A DNA stretch of 64,000 nucleotides from Actinomadura flavalba DSM 45200 (GCF_000374305.1 NZ_KB894093.1:1674001-1738000), one strand, 5' to 3'; positions 46,856 through 56,426 are shown, numbered from the stretch's first letter. Notes: generated by a model from the sequence alone, not told the origin. A program made the numbers and translations.

Positions 46856-48172
46856 TCACGGTTCGCGGGCGAGCGCACCGGCTTCGTCGCGCGTCCAGCC
46901 GGGCGGGACGGTCGTCGCCGCGTCCGGCAGCGCGCCGGTGAGGTCGAGCCCGGCCATCAGGACGCCGGTCAGGTCGACGCCGTGCACGCGCGCTCCGGCC
47001 AGGCGGGCCTGGACGAGCGAGGCGCCGCCCAGGTCGGCGGCGCTCAGGTCGGCCCCGCGCAGATCGGCCGCGTCCAGCCGGGTGCCGCTCAGGTCGGCGC
47101 CGCGCAGCCGGGCGTCGCGCAGGTCGGCGGCGGTGAGCCGGGCGCCGGTGAGGACCGCGCCGTCCAGGTCGCAGCGGACGAGCCGCGCGTCGCCCAGGTC
47201 GGCGTCGGGGAACGCCGCGCCCGGCAGCGCCGCGTCGGTGAGGTCGGCGGTGGCGAGGACGCAGCGGGCGCCGCGCGCGCCGTCCAGCCGGGCCGCGCGC
47301 AGGACGGCGCGGGTGAGGTCGGCGTCGTCGAGGGCCGCGCCGTCCAGCCGCGCGTCCGTCAGGGACACGCCCCGTGCCGTGACGCCGGTGAGCCGCGTCC
47401 GGCGCAGCCGTGCCCCGTCCAGGCGGGCGTCGGCCAGCCGCGCCCCGTCCAGGCGGGCACGGCCGAGCCGCGCCTTCGGCAGGACCGCGCCGGTCAGGTC
47501 GGCCCCGCGCAGGTCGGCCCCGGCCAGGTGGGCGCCGTGCACTTCCAACCGAGGCAGTTGCGCGCCGCGCAGCACCAGCGGCGCGACGTCGAAGCCGGTC
47601 GTGCGGCGGCCGAGGACGCTCATCGCGGCCTGCACGGCGGGCGGGACGGAGGGCCCGGAGTGGCCGCGCACGAACGTCGTCAGCACCTCCATGACGTCGG
47701 GGTGGTCGGCGCGGGAGTCGCGCGCGATCCGGCCGAGCGCGTAGACCGAACCGACCCTGACCTGGTCGGACGCCTCGCCGAGCTGGTCCACCGCGCGCGC
47801 GAACCGCTCGGTGAGCTGCGCCGACTCGGCCTGCGCGAGCGTGGCCAGCGCCGTCTCGGCCTGGCGTTCGGCGGTCTCGGCGTGCAGTTCCAGCGTCCTG
47901 CGGTTCAGCTCGCTCTGCTGACGCGCCAGCACGAAGTTGCGCGCGGTGTAGACGAACGCGCCGATGCCGAGCGCGCCCGCGATGACCTGGAGGAACATTC
48001 CCCGGGCCGCGTTGCGCGCGTTCCCGATCTTCTCGGCGCGCGATTTCGCGGGCACGTTCCCGTAGTCGTGTTCGGCCAGCCAGGCGGCGCCGGGACCGAA
48101 CAGAAGGAGCAGCAAAGCGCAGAGGAGAAGGACGCCGGTCACGATCAGCGGAATGCGCACCTTGGCCCACAC
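46856..48172 (-). CDS. Membrane-anchored pentapeptide-repeat protein
   Basis: The 438-aa protein has two N-terminal helices (about 6-30 and 62-80), a helical linker rich in Glu/Ala/Gln, and then about 35 A(D/R)L-x-x repeats from residue 200 to 400 (LRGADLTGAVLPKARLGRARL). They should build a regular beta-helix facing the cytoplasm. GTG 48172 is the likely start. Its convergent end lies 8 bp from the STAND gene stop. Function is unknown. Confidence 0.85.
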   Translation of the reverse strand: MWAKVRIPLIVTGVLLLCALLLLLFGPGAAWLAEHDYGNVPAKSRAEKIGNARNAARGMFLQVIAGALGIGAFVYTARNFVLARQQSELNRRTLELHAETAERQAETALATLAQAESAQLTERFARAVDQLGEASDQVRVGSVYALGRIARDSRADHPDVMEVLTTFVRGHSGPSVPPAVQAAMSVLGRRTTGFDVAPLVLRGAQLPRLEVHGAHLAGADLRGADLTGAVLPKARLGRARLDGARLADARLDGARLRRTRLTGVTARGVSLTDARLDGAALDDADLTRAVLRAARLDGARGARCVLATADLTDAALPGAAFPDADLGDARLVRCDLDGAVLTGARLTAADLRDARLRGADLSGTRLDAADLRGADLSAADLGGASLVQARLAGARVHGVDLTGVLMAGLDLTGALPDAATTVPPGWTRDEAGALAREP

Positions 48173-48374
48173 GCGAGGAATGCTACGTGAGGTGCCTCTT
48201 ATTCACTATGTGGCGGCTCTTTACCGACGGGCGCCGGTGATCGCGTTTATCGGGCAGGAGGCACCGGGACCGCGACGCGCCCGGGAGGTTCGTGTGGCGG
48301 GGGGCCGGGCACCATCACGGACGGCCGGTCGTTGAACCGGTGACGACCAGGTGTTCCCGATCTACGGTGGCGCT

Positions 48375-49016
48375 ATGAGTTATCCCCCGGTTCCCGACAG
48401 GCGACGATCGACAGGACTCGTGACGCACGGCGGACGCGCGGTGTCGGCCGCCCTCGTCGTGCTCACCCTCGCGGCGGTCATGTGGGCGCTGGAGATCATC
48501 GACTTCGCGGCGGGCGGCGCGCTCGACACGTTCGGCATCCAGCCGCGCGACGTCGGCGACCTGCCGCACATCTTCACGGCCCCGTTCATGCACGGCGGTT
48601 TCGACCACCTCATGGGCAACACGGTGCCGTTCCTCGTGCTCGGCTTCCTGGCGGCGTTCCGGGGCATCGCCAAGTTCTTCGCGATGTCGCTCATCGTCAT
48701 CGTCGTGGGCGGCCTCGGCGTGTGGTTCACCAGCCCCGGCAACACGCTCGGCTCCAGCATCCTGATCTTCGGGTTCTTCGGCTACCTGCTCGGCCGGGGC
48801 CTGTTCGAGCGGCGCATGGTCGACATCGTCATCGCGCTGCTCGTCGTCGTCTTCTACGGCACGCTGATCTTCGGCGTGCTGCCCAGCGACCCCGGCATCT
48901 CCTGGCAGGGCCACCTGTTCGGGCTGATCGGCGGCGTCATCGCGTCCTGGGTGCTGCGCCGCCGGGACGGCGCCCGCCCGGCGGCCTCACCCGCACCCCC
49001 GCCCTACGGCTACTGA
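48375..49016 (+). CDS. Rhomboid-family intramembrane serine protease
   Basis: The 213-aa protein has about six helices. HGGFDHLMGNTVPF supplies the H-x-x-x-N motif of helix 2. GSSILIFGFFGYLLG holds the catalytic Ser (GxSx), and WQGHLFGLIGGV the catalytic His. It would cleave membrane proteins within the bilayer. ATG 48375 is close to GGTGG. Its 3' end overlaps the SDR gene by 7 bp. Confidence 0.9.
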   Translation: MSYPPVPDRRRSTGLVTHGGRAVSAALVVLTLAAVMWALEIIDFAAGGALDTFGIQPRDVGDLPHIFTAPFMHGGFDHLMGNTVPFLVLGFLAAFRGIAKFFAMSLIVIVVGGLGVWFTSPGNTLGSSILIFGFFGYLLGRGLFERRMVDIVIALLVVVFYGTLIFGVLPSDPGISWQGHLFGLIGGVIASWVLRRRDGARPAASPAPPPYGY

Positions 49017-49762
49017 CGCGGCCGGATCGTGACCTCCGCGACGGTCGCGTCCGTCGGCGCCTCCAGGGCGGCGACGAGCACCTTGGCGATCGTCAGCGGC
49101 GACACGAAGTCGGACGGGTCGTAGGGCTTGTCCTCCTGCGCCCGCACCCGCTGCTGCATCTCGGTCGCGGTGCGGCCCGGGAACAGCGTCGTCACCCGCA
49201 GCGCCGGTTCCTCGGCGCGCAGCGCGTCGGCCAGCGCGCGCAGCCCCGCCTTGCTCGCCGCGTACGCCGACCAGCGCGGGTTCGCGCGCAGGCCCGCCGT
49301 CGAGTTCACGAACACCACGTCGCCGGACGCGGCGCGCAGCGCGGGCAGCAGCAGCCGCGTCAGCTCCGCCGCCGACACCAGGTTCACCGACATGTGCGTG
49401 ATCCAGTCGTCGGCCTCCAGGTCGTCCACGGTGCCGAGGTGCACGAACCCGGCCGTGTGGATCACGCCGTCCAGCCGCTCCGGCAGCCCCTCCTCGGCGA
49501 GCCGCGCCTCCAGCCTGCGCGGCTCGGCCAGGTCCAGGACGACGGCGCGCAGCCCCGGCCCGTCCGCGTCGGGGTCCGGGCCGCCGCCCTGCCGCATGAG
49601 CTGCGTCCGGGCGTGCGCGCCCGTCCGCAGGGTGCGGGCCAGTTCGTTCAGCCGCTGCGGCGACCGTCCGGTGAGGATGAGGTCATGGCCCCGGTCGCGG
49701 AGCTGTCCCGCGACGGCGGCGCCGATGCCGCCCGTCGCGCCGGTGATGAGATACGTGCCCAT
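49010..49762 (-). CDS. Short-chain dehydrogenase/reductase
   Basis: The 250-aa SDR has the cofactor loop LITGATGGIGAAVA, HTAGF in place of NNAG, and an active site S...YAASK (AYAASKAGLRALADAL). GRSPQR after beta-2 favours NADP(H). The substrate is unknown. Confidence 0.92.
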   Translation of the reverse strand: MGTYLITGATGGIGAAVAGQLRDRGHDLILTGRSPQRLNELARTLRTGAHARTQLMRQGGGPDPDADGPGLRAVVLDLAEPRRLEARLAEEGLPERLDGVIHTAGFVHLGTVDDLEADDWITHMSVNLVSAAELTRLLLPALRAASGDVVFVNSTAGLRANPRWSAYAASKAGLRALADALRAEEPALRVTTLFPGRTATEMQQRVRAQEDKPYDPSDFVSPLTIAKVLVAALEAPTDATVAEVTIRPRQ

Positions 49763-49821
49763 GCCGCCCCATTCTGGTGCTGTTCCGTCCTTCTCATCGA
49801 CGACCGGAGCGCGTGTCAGGT

Positions 49822-51279
49822 TCAGTTCGGGCGCAGCACGCGTGCCGTTCCGGCGATCAGCGCCGTGGCGAGCACCCATCCGGACGACACCAGCCCGTAG
49901 GCGATCCAGCGCGACCAGCCGTCCGGGTCGAACGACTGCTGCTGCCCGAACGTGTCGATGGGGATGAGCAGGTCGAGGCTGTAGATGAGCGCGTGGAACT
50001 TCGGCAGTTCCTCGGGCGGCTTCACCGGCCCCGGCTGGTGGATCGAGAACACCAGCGTGCCGACGGCCATGAGGAACCCGAACCACGCGAACGCCAGCCA
50101 CGGCCGGTAGCCGTACCCGACGGTCCAGTCCAGGAGCTGGTTCCAGCCCCGCCCGATGATGTTGAGCTTGCGGCGCCGCGCCCGCATCTTGGCGAGCTGC
50201 ACCTTGCGGGCCAGGTCGTCGTGGCCGACGCTGTGGAACCACGTGGCGAGCTGCTCGTAGGGTTGCAGGTGGAACTCGGGGTCGCGGTTGATCCAGCTCA
50301 TGCGGTCGCGCAGCTCGCCGCCGCGCAGCGTCTCGTAGATCAGGCCGTTGAGGTAGAGCCGGTCCGGCCAGATCTCGGGGTGGTCCATGAGCACCTGGAC
50401 GCGCGAGTACGACAGCGACACCCGGCCCTTGATCCGCTCGGACGGCCACAGCAGCAGCTCGTCGGCCGTCATGTGGCTGGCGTGCAGCGCCATCCGGTCG
50501 GGGTCGGTGGAGTCCAGGACGGCCTTGGAGAACGACACGATCCCGTTGAACCGGGCGTTCCGCAGCCGGACGGTGCCGTACGCGGTGAAGCCCTGGCTGA
50601 ACTCGGCGGCGTCCTCGACGACCATGCTCTGCGCGTCCAGCGCGAGCCGGCCGGGGTTTCGCAGCGTCGCGCCCTCCATGTAGAGGCCGCCGTTCATGCG
50701 GGCGCCGACGAGCCGCATCCCGCCGGTGATCTCGGCGTTGCGGGCGAAGCAGCCGACCTCCACGACGAGGCCGCCGCTGAACAGCGCCCATTCGTCCGGT
50801 GACGGCGAGGTGATCTTCGTCCCGTTCATCCGGAGCCCGCCGGAGAGCTGCGCGCGGGGCAGCCGGACGGTCCCCTCGACGACCGAGCCGGACAGGCTGA
50901 GGTACCCGTCGGCGCGCAGGCCGCCGCCGTCGAACCCGGGCATCCAGCAGTCGGACATGCGGAGCTGCCGCGACTGGGTGTTGGACAGGTCGGGTTCCTC
51001 GACCAGGCGGCAGAACTCCAGCCGCAGCTCCGGCTCGACGTTCCCGCCGCCGAGGTCGATCTGCCCGATGACGTACGCGCCCTTGAGCCGCACGGCCGCC
51101 ACGGCCCCCGGCACGGTGCTGCCCGCGCCGAGCAGCAACTGGGCGATGATCTCGCCCCGGACGATCCGGTCGGGCTGCGGCCCGAGCGGCAGATCGTCCC
51201 CGAGCACGACCTGCGCGCCGGTCGGGAACGCGGCCCACAGCCGCCGCTCGGCATCGTTCAAACCAGGGGGTTCAGGCAC
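49822..51279 (-). CDS. Repeat-rich membrane protein (annotated family: membrane-associated oxidoreductase)
   Basis: The 485-aa protein has a long beta-helix-like repeat region (about 90-300; GLYMEGATLRNPGRLALDAQ, AYGTVRLRNARFNGIVSF) and two C-terminal helices (about 380-405 and 455-480). A basic linker KMRARRRKLNIIGRGWNQLL precedes them. I see no oxidoreductase cofactor motif, so the usual database name seems unsupported. The GTG 51279 start is uncertain; no ribosome site is clear. Confidence 0.7.
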   Translation of the reverse strand: MPEPPGLNDAERRLWAAFPTGAQVVLGDDLPLGPQPDRIVRGEIIAQLLLGAGSTVPGAVAAVRLKGAYVIGQIDLGGGNVEPELRLEFCRLVEEPDLSNTQSRQLRMSDCWMPGFDGGGLRADGYLSLSGSVVEGTVRLPRAQLSGGLRMNGTKITSPSPDEWALFSGGLVVEVGCFARNAEITGGMRLVGARMNGGLYMEGATLRNPGRLALDAQSMVVEDAAEFSQGFTAYGTVRLRNARFNGIVSFSKAVLDSTDPDRMALHASHMTADELLLWPSERIKGRVSLSYSRVQVLMDHPEIWPDRLYLNGLIYETLRGGELRDRMSWINRDPEFHLQPYEQLATWFHSVGHDDLARKVQLAKMRARRRKLNIIGRGWNQLLDWTVGYGYRPWLAFAWFGFLMAVGTLVFSIHQPGPVKPPEELPKFHALIYSLDLLIPIDTFGQQQSFDPDGWSRWIAYGLVSSGWVLATALIAGTARVLRPN

Positions 51280-51383
51280 AGACCAACTTGTACGCGTCCA
51301 TTCCGCACTGATCAAGTTCCCGCCGGTCGCAGCGCGTGGCGGGGGGCGCGCTCCGGGCCGGTCCCGGAGCGCGACGGGGAGGA

Positions 51384-52169
51384 TCAGAAGAAGCCGCGGC
51401 GGCGGCCGGCCTGCTGGAGGAAGCCGTCGAGTTCCTGCTCCCAGTTGGTGTGCTCGGCGGAGGCGTAGTCGACGGTGAAGCGGCTGAACGCGTCGTGGCC
51501 CTCGGTGAAGACGCCGCCGCGCTTGTCCAGCTCCAGCACGACCTCCATCGAGTGCGGGTTCGCCACGAACGTCACTTCGAGCTGCTTGATGCCCGAGTAG
51601 CGGGGCGTCCCGTGGAACTCGATCTCCTGGTAGAAGGGCAGTTCCTGGTGGACGCCCCAGATGCGGCCCTTCTCGCAGTCGGCGTTGCGGAAGTGGAAGC
51701 CGAGGTTGGAGAACGCGGCGAGGATGCGCTCCTGCGCGGGCAGCGGGTGGATCGCCAGCGGGTCCAGGTCGCCGGGGTCGAGCGCGCGGGCGACCTCCAG
51801 CTCGGTGGCGAGGCCGACCGTCATGCCGTGCAGCGGGTGCCCGTACATGTGGGTCAGCGGAGCCTCCCACGGGATCGGGAACTGGAACGGGATGCCGAAT
51901 CGCGCGCCGTCGTCGAGCTTGAACGCGCCCGCGATCGGCACTTTGGCGTACGTGAGGTTGGTGTTGTACTCGTTGTCGCCGCTCTCCACCTCGACCTTGG
52001 TGCGCAGCGCCAGGTTCACCGCGAGGATGTCGGAGTCGTGCTGCCCGCCGATGATCGTCACCTCTCCGGTGACGACGTTGCCGGGGGTCGTGTTGGGGTT
52101 GTGTAGGACCGTCTCGATCGACGGGCCTCCGACGCCCATCGCCTGCTTGAGCTTCTTGAAGACCACCAC
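51384..52169 (-). CDS. spo0M: Spo0M/SpoOM-family protein
   Basis: The 261-aa protein starts MVVFKKLKQAMGVGGPSIET and contains the arrestin-like beta-sandwich typical of Spo0M (TPGNVVTGEVTIIGGQHDSD; FPIPWEAPLTHMYGHPLHGM). It ends with a Gln/Arg-rich tail. Spo0M affects sporulation and cell-division proteins in Bacillus; its role in actinomycetes is less clear. GGAGGCA precedes GTG 52169. Confidence 0.92.
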   Translation of the reverse strand: MVVFKKLKQAMGVGGPSIETVLHNPNTTPGNVVTGEVTIIGGQHDSDILAVNLALRTKVEVESGDNEYNTNLTYAKVPIAGAFKLDDGARFGIPFQFPIPWEAPLTHMYGHPLHGMTVGLATELEVARALDPGDLDPLAIHPLPAQERILAAFSNLGFHFRNADCEKGRIWGVHQELPFYQEIEFHGTPRYSGIKQLEVTFVANPHSMEVVLELDKRGGVFTEGHDAFSRFTVDYASAEHTNWEQELDGFLQQAGRRRGFF

Positions 52170-52345
52170 TGCCTCCTACCTCGATGGGCGCGCCATGAGC
52201 ACCCGGACACCGTCCTATGACGCTCACCGAGGACGCTACGGTTCCCGCGAACGGCGCACACCCCCCGCGCGCGAACAAATCCGCCGCACAGGTGGCCGCC
52301 CTCGGCCACCTCTGCGGCCGGACACCCGTCCCCGGCCATGATCGG

Positions 52346-52669
52346 TCAGTGCGCGGCGCCCGCCAGGTTCAGCGTGACGACGCCCGCGACGATCAGGGCC
52401 AGCGCGGCGATGCGGAGCGGGGAGGCGTCGTCGCCGAACGCGACCATGCCGAGCACGGCGGTGCCGACGGCGCCGATGCCGACCCAGGCGGCGTAGGCGG
52501 TGCCGACGTCCAGGCGGCGCAGGGCGAGGCTGAGCAGGCCGAAGCTGGCCACGGCGAACACCAGGAACAGGACGCTCGGCACCGGCACCGTGAAACCACG
52601 GGCGGCCTTGAGCGACAGGGCCATCGCGACCTCGAACAGGCCCGCGACGACGACGAGGACCCACGCCAT
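52346..52669 (-). CDS. SMR-family guanidinium exporter (Gdx-like)
   Basis: The 107-aa protein has four helices, with the conserved Glu in helix 1 (WVLVVVAGLFEVAMALSLK) and the loop AYAAWVGIGAVGTAVLGM. SMR proteins work as dual-topology dimers with proton antiport. A guanidine-III riboswitch lies in its 5' leader, so guanidinium is the likely substrate rather than lipophilic cations. GGGAG precedes ATG 52669 at 6 nt. Confidence 0.9.
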   Translation of the reverse strand: MAWVLVVVAGLFEVAMALSLKAARGFTVPVPSVLFLVFAVASFGLLSLALRRLDVGTAYAAWVGIGAVGTAVLGMVAFGDDASPLRIAALALIVAGVVTLNLAGAAH

Positions 52670-52701
52670 GAGAACTCCCGGAGACGAGACGACAGAGGCG
52701 T

Positions 52702-52742
52702 GCGTCGTCTTGTCGTCACCGGGTACGGCGCACCTCGTCCGG
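52702..52742 (-). ncRNA. Guanidine-III (ykkC-III) riboswitch
   Basis: On the minus strand the 41 nt read CCGGACGAGGTGCGCCGTAC, then CCGGTGACGACAAGACGACGC. This follows the known guanidine-III pseudoknot aptamer nearly base for base: ACGAGGUGCGCCGUACCCGG, then GACAAGACG and a closing CGC pairing. It ends 33 nt before the SMR start codon, close to the ribosome site. Guanidine binding should switch on expression. Confidence 0.93.
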
Positions 52743-52800
52743 GAGGGCTGGGGCCCTCACCCGCTCCAACGGCCCGGCGGGGCCGGGTGTTCCCGCGCCG

Positions 52801-54132
52801 TCAGGAACGTCCGAGCGCCCGGTACTCCCAGCCGTGCGAGCGCCACTGCGCGGCGTTCAGCGCGTGCCGTCCGTCCACGATCCGCCGGTGGCCGACGACG
52901 CGCGCCAGCGCCTCGGGGTCGATCTCGCGGAACTCGGCCCACTCGGTGAGCAGCACGACGACGTCGGCGCCGCGCGCGACGTCCAGCGCGCTCTCGCCGT
53001 AGGAGAGCTGCGGGAACGCGCGCCGCGCGTTGTCCAGCGCGGCCGGGTCGTAGACGCGGACGTCGGCGCCGAGCCCGTGCAGCGTGGCGGCGACGTCGAG
53101 CGCGGGCGCGTCGCGGATGTCGTCGGAGTTCGGCTTGAACGCTGCGCCCCACGCCGCGATCCGCGCGCCCTCGGGCCGGTGGTCCAGCAATTCGCAGACC
53201 AGGTCGACGGTGCGGGCGCGGCGCCGCCGGTTGATGCCGTCCACCTCGCGCAGGAACGACACGGCCTGCCCGACGCCCATCTCCTCGGCGCGGTGCGCGA
53301 ACGCGCGGATGTCCTTGGGCAGGCAGCCGCCGCCGAAGCCGAGGCCGGGCTTGAGGAACCGGCCGCCGATGCGGTCGTCGAGGGCGAGCGCGTCGGCGAG
53401 GTCCTTGACGTCGGCGCCGACGGCCTCGCACACCTCGGCCATCGCGTTGATGTAGGAGATCTTGGTGGCCAGGTAGGAGTTCGCGGCGACCTTGACCAGC
53501 TCGGCGGTCGGCAGGTCGGTCCGGACGACGGGCGCGCCGTACTCCAGGACGGGCCGGAACGCCGCCCGCAGCCGCTCCTCGGCCCAGTCGGACGCGACGC
53601 CGAACACGAGCCGGTCGGGGTGCATCGTGTCGTCCACGGCGAAGCCCTCGCGCAGGAACTCCGGGCTCCACGCCAGCTCGACGTCGCTTCCGGCGGGCGC
53701 GAGGTCGCGCAGCACGCCGGTGAGGCGTTCGGCCGTCCCGACCGGGACGGTGGAGCGGCCGACGACCAGGACGCGCCGGTCCAGGTGCGGGGCGAGGCTG
53801 GTGACGGCGGCGTCCACGTAGCGCAGGTCGGCGGCCTCGGACCCGGCCTGCTGGGGCGTGCCGACGCAGATGAAGTGGACGTCGCCGAAGCGGGCGGCCT
53901 CCTCGTACGACGTGGTGAACCGCAGCCGTCCCGAGTCGAGCGCCTTGGTGAGCAGTTCGGGCAGGCCGGGCTCGAAGAAGGGGACCTCGCCGGACGCGAG
54001 CCGGGCGATCTTGCTCTCGTCGACGTCCACGCCGAGGACCTCGAAGCCGAGCACGGCCATGCAGATCGCGTGGGTGGCGCCGAGGTAGCCGGTGCCGATC
54101 ACGGTGAGCCGCGGTGCCGGGGTGGAGCTCAT
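52801..54132 (-). CDS. ugd: UDP-glucose 6-dehydrogenase
   Basis: The 443-aa enzyme oxidises UDP-glucose to UDP-glucuronate with two NAD+. It has the NAD-binding IGTGYLGATHA, the substrate-binding KVAANSYLATKISYINAMAE and the catalytic Cys in GFGGGCLPKD. A UDP-binding third domain follows (AFKPNSDDIRDAPAL). The order and length match the UgdH family. The product feeds surface polysaccharides or glycosides. Confidence 0.95.
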   Translation of the reverse strand: MSSTPAPRLTVIGTGYLGATHAICMAVLGFEVLGVDVDESKIARLASGEVPFFEPGLPELLTKALDSGRLRFTTSYEEAARFGDVHFICVGTPQQAGSEAADLRYVDAAVTSLAPHLDRRVLVVGRSTVPVGTAERLTGVLRDLAPAGSDVELAWSPEFLREGFAVDDTMHPDRLVFGVASDWAEERLRAAFRPVLEYGAPVVRTDLPTAELVKVAANSYLATKISYINAMAEVCEAVGADVKDLADALALDDRIGGRFLKPGLGFGGGCLPKDIRAFAHRAEEMGVGQAVSFLREVDGINRRRRARTVDLVCELLDHRPEGARIAAWGAAFKPNSDDIRDAPALDVAATLHGLGADVRVYDPAALDNARRAFPQLSYGESALDVARGADVVVLLTEWAEFREIDPEALARVVGHRRIVDGRHALNAAQWRSHGWEYRALGRS

Positions 54133-54494
54133 GCGGTCCTCCTTGTTCTCCCGCGGTGCGCGTGTCCGTCGCGCGCGGAGGGCGCGGCACGGGACGGGGT
54201 GGCGGTGCGGAGCCGGGGGCGGCGAGGCGGCGGACGCCCCGACGGGGTGGCGGGTTTGGTCGGGTCTGCCGGTGTTGGACCAGAGAGTGTGTTATCGGTA
54301 GTGCGGCGACGGCGTCAAGCGGGACGTGGGCGCCGCATGGGCCTGGTGAGCCGGTCTGGGGTGAATACCCGCAGATCACCCTTCTTGCACCCTTTTGCGG
54401 CTGTCCGCGTGGCTTGTGAGGTGCCTCACTTTGCACCACGCTGTACGCCGTCGTGTACCGCCCGTCTCGTGCTCGAACGTGCTCAGCGCATGGG

Positions 54495-54522
54495 TTGCGT
54501 GCCGGTTACCAGCGGGTAGCAT
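54495..54522 (+). promoter_or_regulatory. Promoter of the fadE5-like gene
   Basis: TTGCGT (54495-54500) and TAGCAT (54517-54522) are 16 bp apart. Transcription would start near 54529, just before the TACTGACCAGTA palindrome. Confidence 0.5.
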
Positions 54523-54532
54523 GAAGACGAGT

Positions 54533-54544
54533 TACTGACCAGTA
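54533..54544. promoter_or_regulatory. Palindromic operator candidate of the fadE5-like gene
   Basis: TACTG-AC-CAGTA, about 46 bp before the start codon and just after the predicted transcription start, is a classic repressor position. It matches the palindrome before etfD (7356-7369) except for one base of the core. A TetR-type regulator of fatty-acid oxidation is the likely binder. Confidence 0.6.
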
Positions 54545-54590
54545 CGATCGCGGGGCCACGAGCGCGCCGCCGGACCAGACGGAGTGTTCG

Positions 54591-56426
54591 ATGGGGCACT
54601 ACAAGAGCAACCTCCGAGACCTGGAGTTCAACCTCTTCGAGGTGTTCAACCGCCAGGAACTGCTCGGCAGCGGCCCGTACGCGGAGCTGGACGAGGAGAC
54701 CGTCCGCAGCATCCTGGACGAGGTCAACCGCCTCTCCGAGGGCGTGCTCGCGGAGTCCTTCGAGGACGCCGACCGCAACCCGCCGAAGTTCGACCCGGCG
54801 ACCGGCTCGGTCGCCATGCCGGAGAGCTTCAAGAAGTCGTACAAGGCGTGGATGGACGCCGAGTGGTACCGCGTCGACCTGTCGCCCGCGTTCGGCGGCA
54901 CCGGCGCGCCCCGCAGCCTCACCTGGGCGATCGCCGAGCAGGTGCTGGGCGCCAACCCCGCCATCTACATGTTCGCCTCCGGCCCCGGCTTCGCCCAGAT
55001 CCTGTGGCACATCGGCACCCCGGAGCAGAAGAAGTTCGCCGAGCTGGCGCTGGAGCGCCAGTGGGGCGCCACGATGGTGCTGACCGAGCCCGACGCGGGT
55101 TCCGACGTCGGCGCCGGCCGCGCCAAGGCCGTCCAGCAGGCCGACGGCACCTGGCACATCGAGGGCGTCAAGCGCTTCATCACCTCGGCCGAGCACGACA
55201 TGTCCGAGAACATCTTCCACCTGGTGCTCGCCCGCCCCGAGGGCGCCGGCCCCGGCACCAAGGGCCTGTCGATGTTCCTGGTGCCCAAGTACCTGGTCGA
55301 CGTCGAGTCCGGTGAGCTGGGCGAGCGCAACGGCGCCTACGTCACCAACGTCGAGAAGAAGATGGGCCTCAAGGTCTCCACGACCTGCGAGCTGACCTTC
55401 GGCGAGAAGCACCCGGCCATCGGCTACCTCGTGGGCGACGTCCACGAGGGCATCAAGCAGATGTTCATGGTCATCGAGTACGCCCGGATGATGGTCGGCA
55501 CCAAGGCCATCGCCACCCTCTCCACCGGCTACCTCAACGCGCTGGAGTACGCCAAGGAGCGCGTGCAGGGCGCCGACCTCACCAAGATGACCGACAAGAC
55601 CGCGCCGCGCGTCACGATCACGCACCACCCGGACGTGCGCCGCAGCCTGCTCACCCAGAAGGCGTACGCCGAGGGCATGCGGGCGCTGGTCCTGCTGACG
55701 GCCTCCTACCAGGACGCCGTGCAGATCGCCGAGCACGAGGGCCGCAAGGACGAGCTGGCCGAGAAGATCAACGACCTGCTGCTGCCGATCGTCAAGGGCT
55801 TCGGCTCCGAGCGCGCCTACGCGCTGCTGGGCGCCGAGTCGCTCCAGACGCTCGGCGGGTCGGGATTCCTCCAGGAGTACCCGATCGAGCAGTACATCCG
55901 CGACGCCAAGATCGACACCCTGTACGAGGGCACCACCGCCATCCAGGGCATGGACCTGTTCTTCCGGAAGATCCTCCGGGACAACGGCGAGGCCCTGAAG
56001 GTGCTCGCGGGCGAGATCAAGGCGTTCGCGGAGAGCGGCGCCGGCAACGGCCGCCTGAAGAACGAGCGCGTCCTGCTCGGCAAGGCCCTCGACGACGTGC
56101 AGGGCATCCTCAACCCGATGATCGGGTGGGCGCTCGGCTCCATGGAGGACCCGAAGGAGCTGTACAAGGTCGGGCTGAACAGCAGCCGCTTCCTGCTCTC
56201 CCTCGGTGACCTGGTCGTCGGCTGGCTGCTGCTGCGCCAGGCCGAGGTCGCGCTGACCAAGCTCGGCGGCGGCGACGTCTCCGACGCCGACCGCACCTTC
56301 TACACCGGCAAGGTCACCGCCGCGCAGTTCTTCGCGCAGACGGTCCTGCCGAAGATCGCCGCGGAGCGCGTCATCACCGAGGGCACCACGCTCGACGTGA
56401 TGGACCTCCCCGAAGAGGCGTTCTGA
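54591..56426 (+). CDS. fadE5: Acyl-CoA dehydrogenase, FadE5-like
   Basis: The 611-aa flavoenzyme introduces the first double bond in beta-oxidation and passes electrons to ETF. It follows mycobacterial FadE5 closely (starts [59 protein letters not shown]). [13 protein letters not shown] sequence ([13 protein letters not shown]) contains the catalytic Glu region. The length equals FadE5 (611 aa). ATG 54591 follows GGAGTGTTCG. A shared operator links it to etfD. Confidence 0.95.
   Translation: MGHYKSNLRDLEFNLFEVFNRQELLGSGPYAELDEETVRSILDEVNRLSEGVLAESFEDADRNPPKFDPATGSVAMPESFKKSYKAWMDAEWYRVDLSPAFGGTGAPRSLTWAIAEQVLGANPAIYMFASGPGFAQILWHIGTPEQKKFAELALERQWGATMVLTEPDAGSDVGAGRAKAVQQADGTWHIEGVKRFITSAEHDMSENIFHLVLARPEGAGPGTKGLSMFLVPKYLVDVESGELGERNGAYVTNVEKKMGLKVSTTCELTFGEKHPAIGYLVGDVHEGIKQMFMVIEYARMMVGTKAIATLSTGYLNALEYAKERVQGADLTKMTDKTAPRVTITHHPDVRRSLLTQKAYAEGMRALVLLTASYQDAVQIAEHEGRKDELAEKINDLLLPIVKGFGSERAYALLGAESLQTLGGSGFLQEYPIEQYIRDAKIDTLYEGTTAIQGMDLFFRKILRDNGEALKVLAGEIKAFAESGAGNGRLKNERVLLGKALDDVQGILNPMIGWALGSMEDPKELYKVGLNSSRFLLSLGDLVVGWLLLRQAEVALTKLGGGDVSDADRTFYTGKVTAAQFFAQTVLPKIAAERVITEGTTLDVMDLPEEAF

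Larger units (their letters stand above)
54133..54590. other. Regulatory region upstream of the fadE5-like gene
   Basis: About 460 bp without a gene. It holds the promoter and palindrome described separately and, near 54417-54440, a GGTGC/GCACC inverted repeat of unknown meaning. The segment 54270-54440 is poorer in GC than its neighbours. It also carries the upstream side of ugd. Confidence 0.5.

Noticed and set aside
49822..51279. Oxidoreductase activity for the repeat-rich membrane protein
   Set aside because: No flavin-, NAD- or Fe-S-binding motif is visible; the name is a database tradition.
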